Shown here one piece after another: positions 5,797 through 12,429 of a stretch of 12,594 nt of DNA. The stretch is taken from contig CAHJWV010000174.1 in NCBI GenBank assembly GCA_903643055.1, forward strand, positions 1 through 12,594. The letters run 5' to 3'. Positions within the stretch are counted from its first letter, which is position 1; every line of letters begins with the position of its first letter. The notes below the pieces were generated by a model, which saw nothing but the letters and a program-made list of their open reading frames with translations, ran no database searches and was not told the origin of the DNA. This DNA is from Burkholderiales bacterium (lineage in GTDB: Bacteria; Pseudomonadota; Gammaproteobacteria; Burkholderiales; Burkholderiaceae). The translations under genes and the position numbers were made by a program.

Positions 5797-7941
5797 ATGA
5801 GCATCAAGAATCTGCTGGTCGAACTGTTCGTTGAAGAGCTGCCACCGAAGGCGCTGAAGAAACTCGGCGAATCGTTTGCCGCCACGCTAAGCGCCAGCCT
5901 GAAAGCACAAGGCCTGGCCACCGACCATTCGGCCGTCACGCCGTTTGCATCACCTCGCCGTCTGGCCGCGCACATCAGCGCCGTTCGCCAACAAGCCGAA
6001 GACAAGGCGGTGTCACAAAAGCTGATGCCAGCGAGCGTCGGCCTGAGCGCCGATGGCCAGCCCACACCGGCGCTGCTGAAGAAGCTCACCGCGCTGGGCG
6101 CCGATGCATCGGTCGTGCCGCAACTCAAGCGCCTGCCCGATGGCAAGGCCGAAGCGCTGTTCTACGACAGCATCGTGCCGGGCGTGCTGCTCGCCGCCGG
6201 GCTGCAAAAGGCGCTGGAAGAAGCGCTGGCTGCACTGCCGATTCCGAAGGTCATGCAGTACCAGCTGGCCGACGGCTGGAGCAGCGTGAACTTCGTGCGC
6301 CCGGCCCACAAGCTGGTGGCCTTGCATGGCGCCGAGGTGATCCCGATTCAAGTGCTGGGCCTGCAGTCGGGTCGCGAGACCCAGGGCCACCGCTTCGAAG
6401 CCAAGATGGACCCGATCGTTCTGCAAGACGCCGATCACTATGCGCGTCAGCTCGAAGAGCAAGGCTCGGTGATCGCCAGTTTCGCAAGCCGCCATGCCGA
6501 CATCGTTCGCCAGCTCGAACATGCGGCGCATCAAGCCGGGGCGGGCCTGCGGCCGATCGACGACGCCGCGCTGCTGGACGAAGTGACGGCCTTGGTGGAG
6601 CGGCCCAACGTGCTGCTGTGCCAGTTCGAGCCCGAGTTTCTCGAAGTGCCACAGGAATGCCTGATCCTGACGATGAAGGCCAACCAGAAGTACTTCCCGC
6701 TGCTCGACGAGGCCGGCAAGCTGACAAACCAGTTCCTGATCGTCAGCAACATCCGCCCTGAAGACCCGAGCCGCGTGATCGGTGGCAACGAACGTGTGGT
6801 GCGCCCGCGTCTGGCCGATGCGAAGTTCTTCTTCGACCAGGACCGCAAGAAGACGCTTGAGTCGCGAGTGGCTGGGCTCGACAAGGTGGTCTACCACGGC
6901 AAGCTCGGCACGCAAGGCGCCCGTGCCGAGCGCGTACGCGCGATCGGCCACGCCATCGTCAACCAGCTTCGCCTGGCCACAGTGCCCTACGGTGTCGACG
7001 AGAAGGATCATTTCGATGTGCTCGACAGCAAGGTGCAGGAAGCCGCGCGCCTGGCCAAGACCGATCTTCTGACCGACATGGTCGGCGAGTTCCCTGAGCT
7101 GCAGGGCATCATGGGCCGCTACTACGCGCACCACGAAGGCCTGCGCGACGGCGTGGCGATCGCCATCGAAGACCACTACAAGCCACGCTTTGCCGGCGAC
7201 GCCCTGCCTTCCAACCACACCGGCTTGGTACTGGCGCTGGCCGACAAGCTTGAGACGCTGGTCGGCCTGTTCGGCGTCGGCCAGTTGCCCACCGGCGATA
7301 AAGACCCCTTCGCGCTGCGGCGACATGCGCTGGGCGTGGTCCGCATCCTGATCGAGAAGAACATGGCGCTCGATCTGGCCGAGCTGGTGCGCGCCGCCGT
7401 GCCGACCTTCGGCGAGCTGATCACCGACCCGAGCGAGCCCTTGCTGGCCTTCGTCTACGACCGCCTGGCCGGCCTGCTGCGTGAACAGGGTTACAGCGTG
7501 CAGGAGGTCGACGCCGTGCTGGCGCTGCGCCCCATCCTCGGCGACGTGCCGCCACGCCTCGCGGCCGTGCGCGGCTTCGCGTCGATGGCCCAAGCGCCAT
7601 CACTGGCGGCCGCCAACAAGCGCGTCGGCAACATCCTGAAGAAGGTCGAAGGAAGCGTCGCGGCCACCGTGGATACGGTCTTGCTGCAAGACGCCGCCGA
7701 GGTGGCGCTGCACGATGCACTCGCGAAGGTTTCCCTGCAGGCGAACGCGGCTTTCGACCGCGCCGACTACACCGCTTCGCTGCAGACACTGGCGGCCCTG
7801 AAGGAGCCGGTCGATGCGTTCTTCGACCAGGTGATGGTCAACGCCGACGAGCCTGCGTTGCGCGCCAACCGGCTCGGCCTGCTGGCGAGCTTGCACGCCG
7901 CGATGAACCGCATCGCCGACCTGTCCAAGCTCGCGGCATGA
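5797..7941 (+). CDS. glyS: Glycyl-tRNA synthetase beta subunit
   Basis: GlyS binds and positions tRNA-Gly for the GlyQ catalytic subunit. The 714-residue product is slightly longer than E. coli GlyS (689). The N-terminal LLVELFVEELPPKALKKL is diagnostic. The middle carries LTMKANQKYFPLLDEAGKL and the HD-like core segment, with ADKLETLVGLFGVG and PTGDKDPFALRRHALG (from residue 499). The C-terminal anticodon-binding (DALR-type) domain includes NKRVGNILKK (near 607) and ends NRLGLLASLHAAMNRIADLSKLAA. The ATG at 5797 follows the glyQ stop after four bases and yields the conserved start MSIKNLLVEL. The same frame stays open upstream to 5722, but those codons overlap glyQ and match nothing conserved. 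Certain identification. Confidence 0.98.
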   Translation: MSIKNLLVELFVEELPPKALKKLGESFAATLSASLKAQGLATDHSAVTPFASPRRLAAHISAVRQQAEDKAVSQKLMPASVGLSADGQPTPALLKKLTALGADASVVPQLKRLPDGKAEALFYDSIVPGVLLAAGLQKALEEALAALPIPKVMQYQLADGWSSVNFVRPAHKLVALHGAEVIPIQVLGLQSGRETQGHRFEAKMDPIVLQDADHYARQLEEQGSVIASFASRHADIVRQLEHAAHQAGAGLRPIDDAALLDEVTALVERPNVLLCQFEPEFLEVPQECLILTMKANQKYFPLLDEAGKLTNQFLIVSNIRPEDPSRVIGGNERVVRPRLADAKFFFDQDRKKTLESRVAGLDKVVYHGKLGTQGARAERVRAIGHAIVNQLRLATVPYGVDEKDHFDVLDSKVQEAARLAKTDLLTDMVGEFPELQGIMGRYYAHHEGLRDGVAIAIEDHYKPRFAGDALPSNHTGLVLALADKLETLVGLFGVGQLPTGDKDPFALRRHALGVVRILIEKNMALDLAELVRAAVPTFGELITDPSEPLLAFVYDRLAGLLREQGYSVQEVDAVLALRPILGDVPPRLAAVRGFASMAQAPSLAAANKRVGNILKKVEGSVAATVDTVLLQDAAEVALHDALAKVSLQANAAFDRADYTASLQTLAALKEPVDAFFDQVMVNADEPALRANRLGLLASLHAAMNRIADLSKLAA

Positions 7942-7996
7942 CGTTCTTCACCTCTGGTCACTGCTGCACTTCGAAGCCACGCCGGGAGTCCTCTCC

Positions 7997-8596
7997 ATGA
8001 ACCTCATCATCCTCGACCGCGACGGCACCATCAACGAGGAGTGCGATGACTATGTCAAATCGCCGGAGGAATGGGTGCCGTTGCCGGGCTCGCTCGAAGC
8101 GATTGCACGACTGAACCATGCCGGCTGGCACACGGTGATCGCCACCAACCAGTCGGGGCTCGGTCGCGGGCTGTTCGACATGGCCACGCTGAACGCGATG
8201 CACCTGAAGATGAACGGCCTGCTGGCCAAGCTCGGCGGGCGCATCGACGCGGTGTTCTTCTGCCCGCACACGCCCGATGAAAATTGCGAGTGCCGCAAGC
8301 CGCTGCCAGGCTTGGTCAAGCAGATCGGCGAACGCTACGGCGTCGACCTGAACACCGTGCCGATCGTCGGCGACTCCCTGCGTGACCTGCAGGCGGGCGC
8401 GGCTGTCGGTTGCCCGACGCACCTGGTGCGCACCGGCAAGGGCCGCGATACCGAGGCCAGCCAATCGCAACTCCGCGTGCCCAACACGCAGGTCCATGAC
8501 GACCTGACGGCGTTTGCCGAATACATGATTCAAAAGGAGCGCACCGCACGCGGCGCGAAGGGCATGACAGATTCCGGATTCGGCAGGTTGGATTGA
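7997..8596 (+). CDS. gmhB: D-glycero-beta-D-manno-heptose-1,7-bisphosphate 7-phosphatase
   Basis: GmhB removes the 7-phosphate from heptose 1,7-bisphosphate on the path to ADP-heptose, the heptose donor for the LPS inner core. The protein has 199 residues, a HAD-superfamily phosphatase. Motif I is LDRDGT with nucleophile D7 and acid/base D9; motif II lies in ATNQSG (49-54); the metal-binding motif is IVGDSLRD (D126). The structural zinc site, C89-x-H91 then C97-x-C99-R-K101, is the compact form with a shorter loop than in E. coli. The last 20 or so residues (from ERTARGAKG) look non-conserved. GGGAG lies eight bases before the ATG. The gene follows glyS by 55 bases and its stop overlaps the plsC start (TGATG). 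Some HAD histidinol-phosphatases look similar, but the zinc loop and plsC neighbourhood favour GmhB. Confidence 0.93.
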   Translation: MNLIILDRDGTINEECDDYVKSPEEWVPLPGSLEAIARLNHAGWHTVIATNQSGLGRGLFDMATLNAMHLKMNGLLAKLGGRIDAVFFCPHTPDENCECRKPLPGLVKQIGERYGVDLNTVPIVGDSLRDLQAGAAVGCPTHLVRTGKGRDTEASQSQLRVPNTQVHDDLTAFAEYMIQKERTARGAKGMTDSGFGRLD

Positions 8597-9348
8597 TGCG
8601 CAACGTTTTCTACGGGCTGCGCTCGTTCCTGTTCGTGCTGTGGATGGTCGTGACGGTGATCCCGTGGGGAACCGGCATCGTGATCGGCTCGATCTTCTTT
8701 CGCGGTGAGGCGCTGTACTGGGGTTGTGCCAACTGGCTTCGCCTGGCGATCTGGGGTTGCCGGGTCATCTGCGGCGTGCAGGCCCGCGTGACCGGCGCCG
8801 AGAACCTGCCCGATGGCCCGGTCATCTTGCTTTCCAAGCACCAATCGACCTGGGAGACCTTCGCCTTTCCGACCTTGATGCCTCGCCCTTTGGCATATGT
8901 GTTCAAGCGCGAGCTGCTCTACGTACCGTTCTTCGGCTGGGCCATGGGCCGCATCGACATGATCCACATCGATCGCAGCAAGCGCACCGAAGCCTGGAAC
9001 AAGGTCGCCTCGCAAGGGGCGCGCGTGATGAAAAACGGCTGCTGGGTGATCATGTTCCCGGAAGGCACGCGTTCGGCGCGCGGCCAGAAAGGCGTGTACA
9101 AATCGGGCGGCACGCGGCTCGCGGTGGCCACCGGCCAACCGGTGCTGCCGATCGCGGTGACCTCGGCCGTGTGCTGGCCCCGCAAGTCTTTCATGATCCG
9201 GCCGGGCATCATCGATGTGTCGATCGGCAAACCAATTCCATCGGTCGGCCGCGAGCCCGATGAGTTGATGCGCGAGGTCGAAAACTGGATCGAGAGCGAG
9301 GTGCGACGGCTCGACCCCGAGGCCTATCGAGTGCCAGCCCAATCCTAG
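8596..9348 (+). CDS. plsC: 1-acyl-sn-glycerol-3-phosphate acyltransferase PlsC
   Basis: PlsC acylates lysophosphatidic acid at position 2 to give phosphatidic acid, the precursor of all membrane phospholipids. The product has 250 residues, the usual length. Hydrophobic residues 7-33 should anchor it in the inner membrane. The acyltransferase motifs are in order: motif I KHQSTWE with catalytic H82 and E87 (HX4E rather than the textbook HX4D), motif II around VFKRELLYVPFFGW (102-115), motif III FPEGTRS (154-160) and motif IV VLPIAVT (183-189). The ATG at 8596 overlaps the gmhB stop by one base; a TTG one codon upstream is unlikely. This points to translational coupling of LPS-precursor and phospholipid synthesis. 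Acyl-donor preference cannot be read from the sequence. Confidence 0.95.
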   Translation: MRNVFYGLRSFLFVLWMVVTVIPWGTGIVIGSIFFRGEALYWGCANWLRLAIWGCRVICGVQARVTGAENLPDGPVILLSKHQSTWETFAFPTLMPRPLAYVFKRELLYVPFFGWAMGRIDMIHIDRSKRTEAWNKVASQGARVMKNGCWVIMFPEGTRSARGQKGVYKSGGTRLAVATGQPVLPIAVTSAVCWPRKSFMIRPGIIDVSIGKPIPSVGREPDELMREVENWIESEVRRLDPEAYRVPAQS

Positions 9349-9358
9349 AAGACAGGCC

Positions 9359-10417
9359 ATGCGTCTTCGTGCTCCGGCGGCCGTCCACCCCCAGCGCTCG
9401 CTGTTCGACGAGCCGGTGCCGGCCACGCAGGCGCCTTCGCTAACTCCTTCGCTAACTCCTTCGTCAGCGCCTTCGTCAGGGCCTTCGTTGACGCCCCCGC
9501 TCACCCTGCCGCCCTCGCCGGCTTCCACCGCGCCGCGCCCCGTGCCTTCGACCAGCTCCGGTCTGACGGCCTCCACCGTGGCGGTGGCTTCCGCGCCCTT
9601 GCCCCTCCCCGCCGTCTTCCGCCACCCGCAGGCCCAGCGCGAGATCCAGCTGAACGGCCAGTGCGTCGCGTACGCGCTGCGCCGCGCGCGCAGGCGCAGC
9701 ATCGGCTTCGTCGTCGGCATCGAAGGGCTCAGCGTGTCCGCGCCGCGGTGGGTCGGTATCGGCGAGATCGAATCGGCGCTGCAAGAGAAGGCCGGCTGGA
9801 TCATCCGCAAGCTCGGTGAGCAGCATGAGCGCCACCAGCGGCTGCAGGCTGCGAAGATCGAATGGCGTGACGGCACGCAGATTCCTTACCTCGGCGAAAT
9901 CCTCGTCATCAGGCTCGGCGCCGTTGCCACCGCAGCCACCGGCACAGGGCGCTCGGGCCCCAAGGCCACACTGATCACGCCAATCACGCTGAACACGCGG
10001 GCCGATGCGCAGCCCGGCGAGCCGCGCCACAGCCTGCACATCCCTCTGCCACCTGACGCCACGGCCGAGCACATCCGCGCCGCCGTGCAAGCCTGGCTGC
10101 AAGTGCAGGCACGGCGCATCTTCGAAGCGCGCTGCCGGCATTTCGCGCCGCTGCTGGGCGTGGCTTACACGCGGCTCAGCCTGTCATCGGCGCAAACGCG
10201 CTGGGGCAGCGCGAGCGCCACGGGCCGCATTCGCCTCAATTGGCGCTTGATCCACCTGGCCCTGCCCAGCATCGACTATGTCGTCGCACATGAGCTGTCG
10301 CATCTGCGCGAGATGAACCACAGCCCGCGCTTCTGGGAAATCGTGCGTTCGGTAATGCCCGACTACGAGCTGGTGCGCGGCGCGCTGAAAGACGACGTGC
10401 TGCCGGTGTTCGATTGA
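9359..10417 (+). CDS. YgjP-type zinc metallopeptidase-domain protein (UPF0/DUF45, M48-like) with Pro/Ser-rich N-terminal linker
   Basis: The C-terminal half is a YgjP-like (DUF45) domain, a family with a zincin motif and no firmly established substrate. Diagnostic are SSAQTRWGSAS (276-286), RIRLNWRLIHL (290-300) and the zinc site HELSHLREMNH, giving ligands H311, H315 and H321 with catalytic E312, followed by SPRFW. Residues about 90-180 form the conserved N-terminal beta region (RRARRRSIGFVV). Residues about 22-90 are an unusual low-complexity linker of Pro, Ser, Thr and Ala with the tandem motif PSLT. A second insertion at about 188-222 also looks non-conserved, making 352 residues against roughly 230-250 for typical members. 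The start lies 11 bases after plsC. It is cytoplasmic as no signal peptide is visible. Family is confident; function unknown. Confidence 0.9.
   Translation: MRLRAPAAVHPQRSLFDEPVPATQAPSLTPSLTPSSAPSSGPSLTPPLTLPPSPASTAPRPVPSTSSGLTASTVAVASAPLPLPAVFRHPQAQREIQLNGQCVAYALRRARRRSIGFVVGIEGLSVSAPRWVGIGEIESALQEKAGWIIRKLGEQHERHQRLQAAKIEWRDGTQIPYLGEILVIRLGAVATAATGTGRSGPKATLITPITLNTRADAQPGEPRHSLHIPLPPDATAEHIRAAVQAWLQVQARRIFEARCRHFAPLLGVAYTRLSLSSAQTRWGSASATGRIRLNWRLIHLALPSIDYVVAHELSHLREMNHSPRFWEIVRSVMPDYELVRGALKDDVLPVFD
9434..9505 (+). repeat. 12-bp tandem repeat in the linker of the YgjP-like gene
   Basis: Five 12-base units begin with CCTTCG: two identical (CCTTCGCTAACT at 9434-9445 and 9446-9457), then CCTTCGTCAGCG, CCTTCGTCAGGG and CCTTCGTTGACG, ending at 9493. 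A degenerate sixth, CCCCCGCTCACC, ends at 9505. Since 12 is a multiple of three, the units encode PSLT, PSLT, PSSA, PSSG, PSLT, PPLT and keep the frame. Two exact adjacent copies suggest recent slippage. Confidence 0.85.
9544..9569 (+). repeat. Possible REP-like dispersed repeat inside the YgjP-like gene
   Basis: The stretch from GCCTTCGACCAGCTCCGG to GACGG resembles the short repeat, consensus roughly CCCTTCGACAAGCTCAGG with a GAACGG tail, that is scattered in many GC-rich proteobacterial genomes. Its antisense translation gives the familiar RPELVEG string, which is present here on the minus strand; the gene itself reads PVPSTSSGLTAS. Only one copy is visible, so the call rests on memory of the consensus. 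Confidence 0.5.
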
Positions 10418-10436
10418 GCGAGGCACGCTCGCATCG
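10411..10436. terminator. Weak hairpin in the convergent gap
   Basis: CGAT at 10411-10414 can pair with ATCG at 10433-10436, and GCGAG at 10418-10422 with CTCGC at 10428-10432, with the TGA stop of the YgjP-like gene as a three-base bulge and a five-base loop. It occupies the 20-base gap between convergent genes, where a shared bidirectional terminator would be expected. There is no U-tract on either strand. Confidence 0.28.
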
Positions 10437-10437
10437 G

Positions 10438-11463
10438 TCACGACATCCCGCTTTTGCGCGGATCTTGCCGGGCCGCCCGTGGCGTGCCGCTGAAGTGGCG
10501 CGACCACGCGCGCCGCAGCTGAAGGTCTGACGCAAAGCCGGCGCGGTCGGCCGCCTGCGTGACGCTCGCGCCGCGTACCAGCGCTTGGCGGGCACGCTCC
10601 AGCCGAATCTTCTCGACGTACACCATCGGTGACACCAGCGCGTGGTCGGCAAACAGCCGCTGCAGATGGCGAACCGTCACGTGAGCGGCATCGGCCAGGC
10701 CGTCCAGCGTCCAGCGCTCGTTCGGGCGTTCACAAACGGCGTCTTGCGCACGGTGCAAGGCCGGGTGCAGATGATGACGGTGCGCCAGCATCGGCGACAG
10801 CTCCGGATCGTTCGGGCTGCGGCGCAGGTACACGACCATGTTCTTCGCGACCATTGCCGCCACCTCATCACCGCATTCCCCGGCGATCAGGTGCAGCGCA
10901 AGGTCAATGCCCGCCGTCACGCCGGCGCTCGAAGCCAGCGCGCCATCGAGCACGAACACCCGGTTGTCGATGACCTGCGCATCGGGCGCAAGATCACGCA
11001 GGCGGTCGAGGTGTTCATGGTGCGTGGTGCAGCGCCGCGTGCCGATCAAACCGGCCTGCGCGGCCAGCAAGCTGCCGCTGCAGATGCAGACCAGGCGGTG
11101 CCCGGCACCGCCCTGCAGCCAGGGCCTCGCCTGCTCGCTCAGCCAGCGCAGCGTCGCCCGCATCGTGGCGTCGGGCGGCACCAGCAAGGCCGCGCTCGGC
11201 CGACCCACCAGCACCAGCCAGGTGGGCCGCTCCAGTTGCGTCGGCAAAGGCTCGAGCCCCGTCAGCATCAGGCCGACCGACGACACCGTGCTCACCTGCG
11301 GGCCCACGTAGCGCAGACGAAAACGTGGCTCTGCGCCGGCCTGAATCAACTGCTGGTTCGCCATGCGAAAGGCCTCGGCCGGCCCCGCCACATCCAGCAG
11401 CAGCGCCTGCGGCACCGTCACCGTCAGCACATCGATCAGGCCCGCACTGCCCGCTTCAGCCAT
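10438..11463 (-). CDS. GlxA-family AraC-type transcriptional regulator with DJ-1/PfpI-like domain
   Basis: The 341-residue product has an N-terminal DJ-1/PfpI (class I glutamine amidotransferase-like) domain, about residues 9-195, presumably for ligand sensing, and an AraC-type DNA-binding domain with two helix-turn-helix units, about 235-335. The nucleophile elbow CICSGSLLAAQAGL keeps a cysteine (C128), and TTHHEHLDRL (146-155) plus SSAGVTAGIDLAL (178-190) are typical of GlxA relatives. The DNA-binding part shows WTLDGLADAAHVTVRHLQRLF and later AGFASDLQLRRAWSRHFSGTP. I took the ATG at 11463, which overlaps the hydrolase stop (ATGGCTGA), has GTGGAG upstream and gives the conserved N-terminus; an ATG at 11505 would add 14 residues encoded inside the upstream gene. 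Members often control amine or amino-acid-derivative catabolism, but the ligand here is unknown. It probably regulates its own operon. Confidence 0.92.
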   Translation of the reverse strand: MAEAGSAGLIDVLTVTVPQALLLDVAGPAEAFRMANQQLIQAGAEPRFRLRYVGPQVSTVSSVGLMLTGLEPLPTQLERPTWLVLVGRPSAALLVPPDATMRATLRWLSEQARPWLQGGAGHRLVCICSGSLLAAQAGLIGTRRCTTHHEHLDRLRDLAPDAQVIDNRVFVLDGALASSAGVTAGIDLALHLIAGECGDEVAAMVAKNMVVYLRRSPNDPELSPMLAHRHHLHPALHRAQDAVCERPNERWTLDGLADAAHVTVRHLQRLFADHALVSPMVYVEKIRLERARQALVRGASVTQAADRAGFASDLQLRRAWSRHFSGTPRAARQDPRKSGMS

Positions 11464-12043
11464 GCAGGCGCTCCACGGCCTGTGACACGGTGCAGATCGT
11501 GGCAAAACGCTGGCTCAACACCGCGGTCGTGCGGGCCACGATGTCGGCGCGGCTCAGCAGCGTGCCATCCAGATGCCGCATGTCGAAGGTCATCGTCGCC
11601 TCGGCCACGTAATCGACCTCATAGCCTTCATCGCTCGCATGCCGCGTCGTCGTCTCGCAGCATTGCTCGGTCCGGATGCCTGCGATGATCAAGCGGCCGA
11701 TGCCGTTCTGCCGCAGCCAGACCGGCAAGCCGGTGCCGACCAGTGCGCTGTGGCGCTGCTTGATGAACTCGGCCGCAGGCGGGTAAGGCGCTAGGCCATC
11801 GAGCGGGCGAACATGGCCTGAAGAACGATGGAAAGGGCTGGGACCGCCGCCTTCTACCTCGTCATCGGCATGCAAGATGCGCACGATCGGCACCAGCCTA
11901 TTTACACAAGCTTCGATCAGCGCATTGGTCTTCGACAAAAACGGCACCAGCGGCGCTTGCTGCCACTCCGGCCGATGGCGGAATGACTCCTGCACATCGA
12001 TCAGCAGCAAGGCGGTGGGCAACGGGCGATGGGTCGCGCTCAT
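11456..12043 (-). CDS. Isochorismatase-fold cysteine hydrolase
   Basis: This 195-residue protein belongs to the isochorismatase-like cysteine hydrolases (nicotinamidases, N-carbamoylsarcosine amidases and relatives), which cleave amide or related bonds in small molecules. The expected triad is present: D16 in LLLIDVQESF, K95 in IKQRHSAL and nucleophile C128 in GIRTEQCCETTTRHASDEGY. C128 is followed by a second cysteine where valine is usual. The middle region has HADDEVEGGGPSPFH, including possible substrate-pocket residues. The ATG at 12043 shares ATGA with the stop of the upstream DUF1272 gene, and the stop lies inside the regulator start, so three genes form one coupled unit. Earlier in-frame codons up to 12169 overlap DUF1272 and are not conserved. 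It lacks the metal-site signature I would want for a nicotinamidase call, so the substrate stays open. Confidence 0.92.
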   Translation of the reverse strand: MSATHRPLPTALLLIDVQESFRHRPEWQQAPLVPFLSKTNALIEACVNRLVPIVRILHADDEVEGGGPSPFHRSSGHVRPLDGLAPYPPAAEFIKQRHSALVGTGLPVWLRQNGIGRLIIAGIRTEQCCETTTRHASDEGYEVDYVAEATMTFDMRHLDGTLLSRADIVARTTAVLSQRFATICTVSQAVERLHG

Positions 12044-12351
12044 GCCGACGCTCCTTGAGCACCGGCCCGCACACGCGCGACGAGCGCCTCGTGCGCAGCG
12101 AGATCCACGCGCCGGTGCTTCGGCGTCGTCGAGGCCAGATAAGCGCCGAGAAAATGCCGGCCCTTCCAATCACGGGCCGGCCGCACCGGCCGCGGGCTGA
12201 AGCCGCCTGCGCAGTTCGGGCAGATGTTCGACAGCAAACCATCGGCGCAATCAGCGCAGAAAGTGCATTCGAAGCTGCAGATGCGGGCGTTCGCGGCGGC
12301 AGGCGGCAAAGCCACCTGGCAGTGTTCACAGCTGGGGCGCAGTTCAAGCAT
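12040..12351 (-). CDS. DUF1272 family cysteine-rich small protein
   Basis: The 103-residue product matches what I recall of DUF1272, small bacterial proteins of unknown function. It begins MLELRPSCEHC and carries eight cysteines in the first half: C8/C11, C25/C29 (ARICSFEC), C32/C35 (FCADC) and C44/C47 (CPNC). The pattern suggests two treble-clef or zinc-ribbon sites. After the CPNC pair the chain is basic and then ends in an Ala/Arg-rich helix (HEALVARVRAG), making it longer than the 70-90 residues I would expect for the family. GAGAG lies about eight bases before the ATG. It is the first gene of a leftward three-gene unit with a cysteine hydrolase and a GlxA-type regulator. No membrane segment or signal peptide. 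Family assignment is from motif memory; the role is unknown. Confidence 0.85.
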   Translation of the reverse strand: MLELRPSCEHCQVALPPAAANARICSFECTFCADCADGLLSNICPNCAGGFSPRPVRPARDWKGRHFLGAYLASTTPKHRRVDLAAHEALVARVRAGAQGASA

Positions 12352-12378
12352 GGCGTGCTCTCGTTGAAGGGATGCATG

Positions 12379-12407
12379 ACGATAGGCCGCCGCGCATTTT
12401 CTGTCGC
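12379..12407 (-). promoter_or_regulatory. Possible promoter of the DUF1272-hydrolase-regulator operon
   Basis: GCGACA (12407-12402, four of six) and TATCGT (12384-12379, four of six) are spaced 17 bases apart on the minus strand, and the DUF1272 ATG at 12351 lies about 28 bases beyond the -10. The 78-base gap is the only non-coding space before the operon. Hexamers are moderate, so an activator such as the GlxA-type regulator could be required. Confidence 0.35.
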
Positions 12408-12429
12408 CGCACGCAGCGACGAGAAACGA

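Noticed and set aside
6013..7593. Long minus-strand open frame (526 codons) opposite glyS
   Set aside because: GlyS on the plus strand is beyond doubt. High-GC codon bias leaves long antisense frames open; the product shows no recognisable domain.
9434..9505. Tandem repeat considered as a CRISPR array
   Set aside because: Units are 12 bases, directly adjacent with no spacers, in frame within a gene, and no cas gene is near.
8530..9876. Minus-strand open frame (448 codons) opposite plsC and the YgjP-like gene
   Set aside because: It spans two clear plus-strand genes and its odd Gly/Glu/Val-rich stretch is just the antisense of the PSLT tandem repeat and the REP-like segment.
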